From: Parasphingopyxis marina
GTDB taxonomy: Bacteria; Pseudomonadota; Alphaproteobacteria; Sphingomonadales; Sphingomonadaceae
Direction of reading: 5' to 3'
Length of the DNA stretch: 64,000 bases
Assembly (NCBI RefSeq): GCF_014237875.1
Contig: NZ_JACJVJ010000003.1
Span: forward strand, 248,001 to 312,000
Position numbers and translations under genes: made by a program. Positions 58,623-64,000 of this stretch are shown piece after piece; position 1 is the stretch's first letter; the number at the start of each line of letters is the position of its first letter. The notes below the pieces were generated by a model, which saw only the letters and a program-made list of their open reading frames with translations, was not told the origin of the DNA and did not search any database.

Positions 58623-59199
58623 GGCGGGCGGCGCATTGCTTACAAGCTTCGAATTGGAAATCGGCCAAAGTCCCTATTATCGCTCGAAGCGGCATTTGGG
58701 GTTGCTGAAGGAATCTCTCGGTGTCGGTTCCTCCATCTTCCTGTCGGATTGCCGTAGTGGCGGTGCTGTCAGTCAAATCGCAACTCGTCTCCGATCGGCA
58801 CACATCTCCCATAACCACGGCCAGCTGGCCAAGTTTGCCGGGTTAGCCAGTAGTGAGCAGTCAACAACGCACTTTCCGCAATAGCTGGCCGCTTCCGCCT
58901 CAAGCGTCTTCGTCGACGTGTCGAATATGTCGATGCCGGGATGATGGGCATGCGCCCCCGCCCCATATTTTACCGATCCGCACGGGGCGCCTCTCCTGCG
59001 CCCAATCGTCGCGGTTCGGTCGTAGGGGCCTGAACGCCCGCCGCTCGCTTTTGCTCGTTCATGATTGCCTGAAATCCAAGCACGCTTTCATCCATCCATA
59101 TTTAGGTGGCGCAATTTGCCGACGCCGCCGAGGTTGTAGTGGTGCAGTGAATCGGCCGAGATCCCGGTGGGCCAGCATGGCCATTCCTTCTCCGCCGGA
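58623..59199. other. Gene-poor, lower-GC gap between nasT and the tannase gene
   Basis: About 580 bases without a supported gene. GC content in the first 180 bases of the gap is about 55 percent, by my count, below the neighbours. A minus-strand ORF of 41 codons (59059-59184) has GGAGAAGG close to its ATG, but its Arg-rich product matches nothing I know. No terminal repeats, att site, transposase or tRNA were recognised. It may be a scar of a rearrangement separating the nitrate region from the tannase region. Confidence 0.4.
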
Positions 59200-60855
59200 T
59201 CAACGTCGCTGACCGCTTCCCGCTAGGGGTGGTGCCTCGCAGCGGAAGCTGCTCGCTGCCTGGGTCGAGCCGACACCGCGATAGACCGCGCGCAGCGGCC
59301 ACGGGCAGAGTGGCCGCTGCATCTCGATACTGCCGGGATTCTCGACGGAGAATCTGGTCGCGGTGATGCGATCGGGAGCTTCTTCCCGCTCGGTCCACGC
59401 GATCAGCGCAGAAAACAGGTCGTGTTGCGGATCCGCAGAGGGGGGGCGCGGCGGAATGCCGAGCGTCGAGTTGAACGCGTCGGGCCCTGTGCCGCCGCCG
59501 CAATGCATCATGCCCGGAGCGAGGAACAGCCGCGCATTGTCCGCGAGTTGCCCGGCGCCTCCCATCTGCTCTGCCTGGCGCTCGAAAAAGGCCACCGACT
59601 GGCCCGGTGGGACCAGCGTGTCGGCCAAGCCGTGGAAAACGATCAGCTTGCCCCCACGCCGCGCATAGCCCGCCAGGCTGCCGCGCGTCGCGTCATTGAC
59701 GATCGCGTCGAGCCGCGCATCGACGGTCGGCATGTCGCGGTCGAAGTCGAACCCGTTCCAGTCCCAGTCCGCCCCGAACACCCATTTGAACAGCCCGCCG
59801 AACGCCGGCTGGTTGTCGGTCTGGTTCTGCAGGAAGGACCAGCCGAAAGTGTCGGGCATTTCGCTGCCCGGGAGCCATCCGAAAAAGCTCGGCTCGCCTT
59901 CGCTGTCCGTCGGCCCGGTATAGAAGGCGCGCGCGGTCGCCACCTCAGCTTCGGTAAGGCAGGTGTCGGACGCGCCTCCCGTGCACTGCAGCACCTGCGG
60001 GTCGAATTGGCAGCTCATCGGATCCATGATGAAGCGGTCGCCCGCCAATGCGTGACCCTGGCGCCAGCAGGCGGCAAGGGCGGCCTGGTTGATTAGCCTG
60101 AGCTTTGGTTCGGAGAGAAGGTGTCCCGGTTGACGGTTCGCCGCTGCATAGTCCCACAGCACCGCGGCATGGCCCCAGGTACGGTCTATCACCGGCGCAC
60201 CGACAAGAATGCCGTCGTAATCCTCGGGATAATACAGCGCCTCGATCAGGCCCATCTGGCCGCCTGTCGAACAGCCGGTGTAATAGGATCGCCGGACATC
60301 GGTGCCGTAGAAGGCGCTCGTCAGTACCTTGCCAGTGGTGGTCATGACATGGGTGGAGAGGCGGCCCCAGTCGCGCCACCTACGCGGCTGGCCGATCAGC
60401 GCATCGCCTTCCAGCGGGGTGGCCGGCGCGGTCCCCGCATCGGTTGTGGCGGTCGCGAAGCCGCGCCGCAGCCCTTCGGCCATGCCCGAATATCCGAGCG
60501 CGAAGGTCCCGCCGAAGCCGCCGCTGCCATTGCCGTGAAACACGCCGGTCCAGCCTTGTGCGGGCAGCCACAGCTCGATTCCGATGTCCGAGCCGGGGCT
60601 GGAACGCACGCGCGCGACCACGCGGCAGAAGCTGGGATAGCCGGGCACTTCGCCCGCGATCGTTTGCTGGGTCGGTCTTGCCGGAACCAGGATCGTGCTC
60701 TCGATCGTCGTGTCGGGCAGCACCAGGCGCGAAAGCGACGCGCAGCGTGCCGCAGCGCTCTCGCCAAGGTCCACGGGGCTGGCGAGCGCGAGGCCGGGAA
60801 CCGTCCAGCCGATTGCGGAAGCGGCCACAATAGCGATGCGATGTTTGCGTCTCAT
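59200..60855 (-). CDS. Tannase/feruloyl esterase family hydrolase
   Basis: The 551-residue secreted protein has a signal peptide (about residues 1-27). The CS-D-HC pattern of the family is visible: nucleophile in YYTGCSTGGQMGLIEA (Cys next to Ser), Asp in FHGLADTLVPPG, and His-Cys in LAPGMMHCGGG. The two cysteines form the disulfide that joins the catalytic Ser and His neighbourhood. It cleaves esters of gallic, ferulic or similar acids. ATG 60855 with GGAG is preferred. It could release ferulate for the ferB operon far upstream. Confidence 0.9.
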   Translation of the reverse strand: MRRKHRIAIVAASAIGWTVPGLALASPVDLGESAAARCASLSRLVLPDTTIESTILVPARPTQQTIAGEVPGYPSFCRVVARVRSSPGSDIGIELWLPAQGWTGVFHGNGSGGFGGTFALGYSGMAEGLRRGFATATTDAGTAPATPLEGDALIGQPRRWRDWGRLSTHVMTTTGKVLTSAFYGTDVRRSYYTGCSTGGQMGLIEALYYPEDYDGILVGAPVIDRTWGHAAVLWDYAAANRQPGHLLSEPKLRLINQAALAACWRQGHALAGDRFIMDPMSCQFDPQVLQCTGGASDTCLTEAEVATARAFYTGPTDSEGEPSFFGWLPGSEMPDTFGWSFLQNQTDNQPAFGGLFKWVFGADWDWNGFDFDRDMPTVDARLDAIVNDATRGSLAGYARRGGKLIVFHGLADTLVPPGQSVAFFERQAEQMGGAGQLADNARLFLAPGMMHCGGGTGPDAFNSTLGIPPRPPSADPQHDLFSALIAWTEREEAPDRITATRFSVENPGSIEMQRPLCPWPLRAVYRGVGSTQAASSFRCEAPPLAGSGQRR

Positions 60856-60890
60856 GCTTGTCTCCGATGATACCGGCACTGTCCGTGATA

Positions 60891-62198
60891 TTAAGCGGGC
60901 AGGTTATCGCTGCGCGGCGTTCGCCCGATAAGCCGGGCGAGCCACAGGAAAAGCAAGGCGCCGACGAGATACATCGGCGCGAGCGCATAATAAGCGGCCT
61001 GCAGCGCATGTTGACCGTAAGCCGGACGAAAGAAATCACTCATCATGCCGACATAGGTCGGCCCGAGGCCGAGCCCGATGAAGTTCATCACCAGCAGCAG
61101 CAACGCGCCCGAAATGACGCGCCGCTCTGGCGCGACCTCGCTCTGGACGAAGGTGACCGTCGCCGAAAGGAAGAAGGAGTTGAGGAACATCGGCACCGCC
61201 AGGAACGCCAGCGCGACTTCCCAGCTCGGTGCCCATGCGAAGCCAAGGAAGAAAGGCAAAGCCAGTACCAGCGAAGCGGCGGGCACGGTGGCATAGGCGG
61301 TCTTGCTGCTCCGCGCGAAGCGATCGACGATGCGGCCCGAGGCATAGATGCCCGCGCTCATCCCAACCCCGACGACCAGCGCGTACCAGATCGCGACCTC
61401 CTCCAGCGTCATGCCCTTTTCGCGCATCAGGAAAAGCACGGTGAAGTTGAGCAAGCCATAGGTGATGAAGTTGCCTGCGCCGCTCGCCAGCGATGCCATC
61501 AGCAGCAGGGGATTGCGGAAGAAGCGCAGGATTGTGGCGACAAATCCCTCCGGCCCCGCTTCCGGCGTGACCGCCACGGGCAGCACCTCGGTCTCGCCGC
61601 GCTTCGGCTCGCGGACGATGAAATAAACCGCCACCGCCGTCACCACGCCGATCACACCGATCACAAAGAAGGGCACGCGCCAGTTGAACGCGGCCGCCAG
61701 CGAAGCGCCGAAGGCAACGCCCAGCGCCGATCCGATCGGCGGGCCGAGGTTGAAGACCGCCATCGCGGTTGTCCGCCGCTCGCGCGGGAAGGTGTCGGAG
61801 ATGATCGCGTAGGACGGCGGAACGCCGCCCGCCTCGCCCACTCCCACCATCATCCGGGCAACGACCAGCTGGCCATAGGTACCCGCCATGCCGCAGGCCA
61901 CGGTCGCGGCGCTCCAGATCGCGCAGGCGGCAGAAAGCACTTTTACCCGGTTGGTGCGATCGGCCAGCCAGCCGATCGGGATCGCGATGAAGCAGTAGAA
62001 CAGAGCGAAATAGAAGCCGGTGAGCAGGCCGAGCTCTCCGTCGGTGATGCCGAGCCCATCCTGGATAGGCTTGGCGAGAATCGAGATCAGCTGCCGGTCG
62101 AGAAAGTTGAGGACGTAGACGAAGGCCAGCATGGCCAGCGTGATCCGCGCGCGCTTAGTGGATTTGTTTCCGACGTGCGGTGTGGCTGCGGCGGTCAT
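60891..62198 (-). CDS. MFS transporter, spinster-like
   Basis: The 435-residue protein has 12 helices. Its patterns are FVYVLNFLDRQLISILAKPIQ in helix 1, GWLADRTNRVKVLS in the helix 2-3 loop, and VGEAGGVPPSYAIISDTFPRERR typical of the spinster/aromatic group. ATG 62198 is preferred to a TTG at 62213. It lies 35 bases upstream of the tannase gene on the same strand, suggesting uptake of an ester-released product. Confidence 0.88.
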   Translation of the reverse strand: MTAAATPHVGNKSTKRARITLAMLAFVYVLNFLDRQLISILAKPIQDGLGITDGELGLLTGFYFALFYCFIAIPIGWLADRTNRVKVLSAACAIWSAATVACGMAGTYGQLVVARMMVGVGEAGGVPPSYAIISDTFPRERRTTAMAVFNLGPPIGSALGVAFGASLAAAFNWRVPFFVIGVIGVVTAVAVYFIVREPKRGETEVLPVAVTPEAGPEGFVATILRFFRNPLLLMASLASGAGNFITYGLLNFTVLFLMREKGMTLEEVAIWYALVVGVGMSAGIYASGRIVDRFARSSKTAYATVPAASLVLALPFFLGFAWAPSWEVALAFLAVPMFLNSFFLSATVTFVQSEVAPERRVISGALLLLVMNFIGLGLGPTYVGMMSDFFRPAYGQHALQAAYYALAPMYLVGALLFLWLARLIGRTPRSDNLPA

Positions 62199-62256
62199 GC
62201 GCGATCCCTGCAAGCTGAGTTGGTGTCCGTCATTCTCGCTTCCTTTCCCGTGCGTT

Positions 62257-62376
62257 CTATTCCCGGCTCTCGGTCAGCCAGCCACGCCGGTCGCGGCCGC
62301 CGCCATATCCTGCCAGCGCGAAGACCAGCGCGATTTCGGCACCCATCAGACTCGCGCCGGCGACGTCTGCGCTCAC
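62257..62376 (-). CDS. 39-residue ORF coupled to the acetoacetyl-CoA synthetase stop
   Basis: GTG 62376 overlaps the upstream TGA (GTGA). The peptide has one hydrophobic stretch (ASLMGAEIALVFALAGYGGG) and then a basic-acidic tail. It may be a real small membrane protein or the remnant of a larger gene. No family is recognised. Confidence 0.3.
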   Translation of the reverse strand: MSADVAGASLMGAEIALVFALAGYGGGRDRRGWLTESRE

Positions 62377-64000
62377 GATACCTGCCCCGCGTGCCGATCG
62401 GCTTCGGGCGTCGCGTCGTGTTGCCAGCCTTGCGCCTGCTCGATGTACCAGGGCAACAGCTCGGGCGTGGCGCTCGCGTCGGCGTTTATCACTTCGGCAA
62501 CCGGCCATCCGGCGAATAGTCGCTTGATCGGCAGTTCCTGCTTCTTGCCCGACAGGGTGCGCGGAATGCCGGGGGCCGTAATGAGCCGGTCCGGCACGAA
62601 GCGCGGCGAGAGGCTCGTGCGGATCGCATCTGCCACTGCAATTTCCAATGAATCACCGGCAAGCTCGTCCCCCGTCGGCACGACGAACATGATAAGTTCG
62701 CTCTCGCCCTCCTTATCCTCGACATCGATTATCATGGAGTCGGCGATCCCGGCCAGCTGCTCCACTGCGGCGTAAATCTCGGCAGTGCCCATGCGCACGC
62801 CGTGCCGATTAATAGTCGCGTCGCTGCGGCCTGAAATCTGGCAGCTTCCGTCACTGAAAACGGTCAGCCAGTCACCATGGCGCCAGACGCCCGGCCATTC
62901 GGCGAAGTAGGATTCGCGGTACCGCCTGCCATCGTCGTCGCCCCAGAAATACAATGGCATACTAGGAAATGGCCGGGTACAGACCATTTCGCCGACCTCG
63001 TCGATCACCGGCTTGCCATCCGCGTCCCACGCTTCGATTGCCGCGCCGAGATGGCGGCATTGCAGCCGACCGGGCGTATCGGACATCTCTGGATTGCCGG
63101 CCACGAAGGCGGCGGCGATTTCCGTCCCCCCGCTGACATTGCACCACCAGATGGCGGGTCGACCGGTGGTGGCGAACTGCGCCGTTCCCCAACGCTGCAC
63201 GTCCGGCGAGAGCGGCGATCCGGTGCTGCCCAGCGCCCGGATGCGTTCGAGGCAGGAAATGCGCTCGAGTTTGATTCCGGCCTTGCGGCAATTGGCGTAA
63301 AAGGCTGCGCCCGCGCCGAACCACGTCACGCCGCTGCGGCTCGCGAAATTCCACAAGCGCGTCCAATCGGGATCGGCCTTGCTCCCGCTCGGCGATCCGT
63401 CGAACAGGCAGATGGTCGTGCCACTGAGCAGCCCGCCCACCTGGATGTTCCACATCACCCAGCCGCTGGCGCTGTACCAGTGGAAACGATCGCCAAGCGT
63501 GTTCGGCGCATAGCTGGGACCGAGATCAAAATGCAGGCGTCCGGCGGCGGTGGCCAGGATGACGCCGCCATGCCCGTGAACGATCGCCTTGGGCAGGCCG
63601 GTGGTGCCGCTCGAATAGAGAATCCACAGCGGATGATCGAAGGGTAGCCACTCGGGTTCGAATGCCGCAACCGCATCCTCGTCCCGAGCGGTCGCCAACG
63701 CGAAGTCGATGGCATCCGGCACCTCGGCTTCGCCGCAGCCGCTGGCCAACACGAACAGCGTTTCGATGCAGGGCAGCTGGTTCCGGATTTCGGCCACCGC
63801 AGCGGTGCGGTCTATCGCCTTGCCCGCGTAAAAAATTCCGTCGACGGCGATCAGCGCTTTGGGCTTGGTCTGCCGCCACCGGTCGAGCACTGCGGCGGTG
63901 CCCATGTCGGGCGAGCAAAGGGTCCACACCGCGCCGAGGCTGGCGCAGGCGAGCAGGCCCACCACCGCGGCCGGGATATTGGGCAGATAGGCGGCAACGC
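62373..64000 (-). CDS. Acetoacetyl-CoA synthetase (partial, cut by the window edge)
   Basis: The visible part (about 541 residues) belongs to the AacS group of acyl-CoA synthetases: LYSSGTTGLPKAIVHGHGG, GDRFHWYSASGWVMWNIQVGGLL, GDWLTVFSDGSCQISGRSDATIN and RTLSGKKQELPIKRLF. AacS activates acetoacetate to acetoacetyl-CoA. The N-terminal roughly 110 residues lie beyond 64000. It is on the same strand as the MFS and tannase genes. Activity on another short oxo-acid cannot be ruled out. Confidence 0.9.
   Translation of the reverse strand, partial: VAAYLPNIPAAVVGLLACASLGAVWTLCSPDMGTAAVLDRWRQTKPKALIAVDGIFYAGKAIDRTAAVAEIRNQLPCIETLFVLASGCGEAEVPDAIDFALATARDEDAVAAFEPEWLPFDHPLWILYSSGTTGLPKAIVHGHGGVILATAAGRLHFDLGPSYAPNTLGDRFHWYSASGWVMWNIQVGGLLSGTTICLFDGSPSGSKADPDWTRLWNFASRSGVTWFGAGAAFYANCRKAGIKLERISCLERIRALGSTGSPLSPDVQRWGTAQFATTGRPAIWWCNVSGGTEIAAAFVAGNPEMSDTPGRLQCRHLGAAIEAWDADGKPVIDEVGEMVCTRPFPSMPLYFWGDDDGRRYRESYFAEWPGVWRHGDWLTVFSDGSCQISGRSDATINRHGVRMGTAEIYAAVEQLAGIADSMIIDVEDKEGESELIMFVVPTGDELAGDSLEIAVADAIRTSLSPRFVPDRLITAPGIPRTLSGKKQELPIKRLFAGWPVAEVINADASATPELLPWYIEQAQGWQHDATPEADRHAGQVS

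Noticed and set aside
60858-62519. 553-codon plus-strand open frame opposite the MFS gene
   Set aside because: His/Arg/Asp-rich composition and exact opposition to a well-supported MFS gene show it to be a shadow.
1-64000. CRISPR array, prophage, integrated plasmid or tRNA-linked island
   Set aside because: No regular repeats, integrase, phage structural genes, rep genes or recognisable tRNA sequence were found by reading both strands.

Overview
The window looks like chromosomal DNA from a GC-rich alphaproteobacterium, most likely a sphingomonad (Sphingomonadales). This rests on the MipZ division-site ATPase, the gene order ctaC-ctaD-ctaB-small ORF-ctaG-ctaE-DUF983-surf1 followed later by thrC, the sphingomonad-type LigM, LigD/LigL-like and FerB-like proteins for lignin aromatics, and nitrate assimilation coupled to NasT/NasS. 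Species cannot be decided from the sequence alone. No rRNA, tRNA, CRISPR array, intact transposase or phage module was seen.

Housekeeping part (1-27.8 kb). A convergent partial gene, a membrane J-protein, mipZ and divergent panC open the window. They are followed by a Sel1-repeat protein and two tandem membrane-anchored FKBP-type isomerases. A tightly overlapped minus-strand operon follows: pyrE, serine hydrolase, pdxJ, acpS, lepB, AI-2E permease. The aa3-type cytochrome c oxidase operon (9.07-15.36 kb) comes next. An ArsR/SRPBCC/VOC module sits between surf1 and thrC. Then come an RNA methyltransferase, a secreted small protein, ccmAB, a small membrane peptide and small HTH protein, a LACTB-like hydrolase, phhB, an amino-acid permease, an SDR and an osmoprotectant-type ABC transporter with fused permease and binding protein.

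Aromatic region (27.8-43.7 kb). It opens with a hydroxycinnamoyl-CoA hydratase-lyase/acyl-CoA synthetase operon (ferulate to vanillin type chemistry) and a response regulator. Next are two SDRs resembling the lignin C-alpha dehydrogenases LigD and LigL, an XRE/MmyB regulator, and a MetE-like zinc methyl/alkyltransferase. A six-gene minus-strand operon holds an MFS, two NTF2-like proteins, a second MFS, a Rieske oxygenase and a vanillyl-alcohol-oxidase-type flavoprotein. A LigM-type tetrahydrofolate O-demethylase closes the region. Together these look like uptake and breakdown of methoxylated lignin monomers and dimers. I regard this as the most promising part of the window for undescribed biochemistry, especially the MetE-like enzyme and the larger NTF2-like protein.

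Sugar and nitrate part (43.8-58.6 kb). A three-gene operon (epimerase, Gfo/Idh/MocA, GT2) is followed by a complete assimilatory nitrate operon: narK-type transporter, outer-membrane barrel, nirB, nirD, nasA, SUMT. A divergent PP2C-protein kinase fusion gene lies upstream, and nasT-nasS lies beyond it. nasT appears to start at CTG. A gene-poor, lower-GC gap of about 610 bases follows. The window ends in a tannase/feruloyl esterase, an MFS, and an acetoacetyl-CoA synthetase cut by the edge.

All assignments come from reading sequence and recalled family features. No database search or structure prediction was run. RNA hairpins and operators were found by eye.
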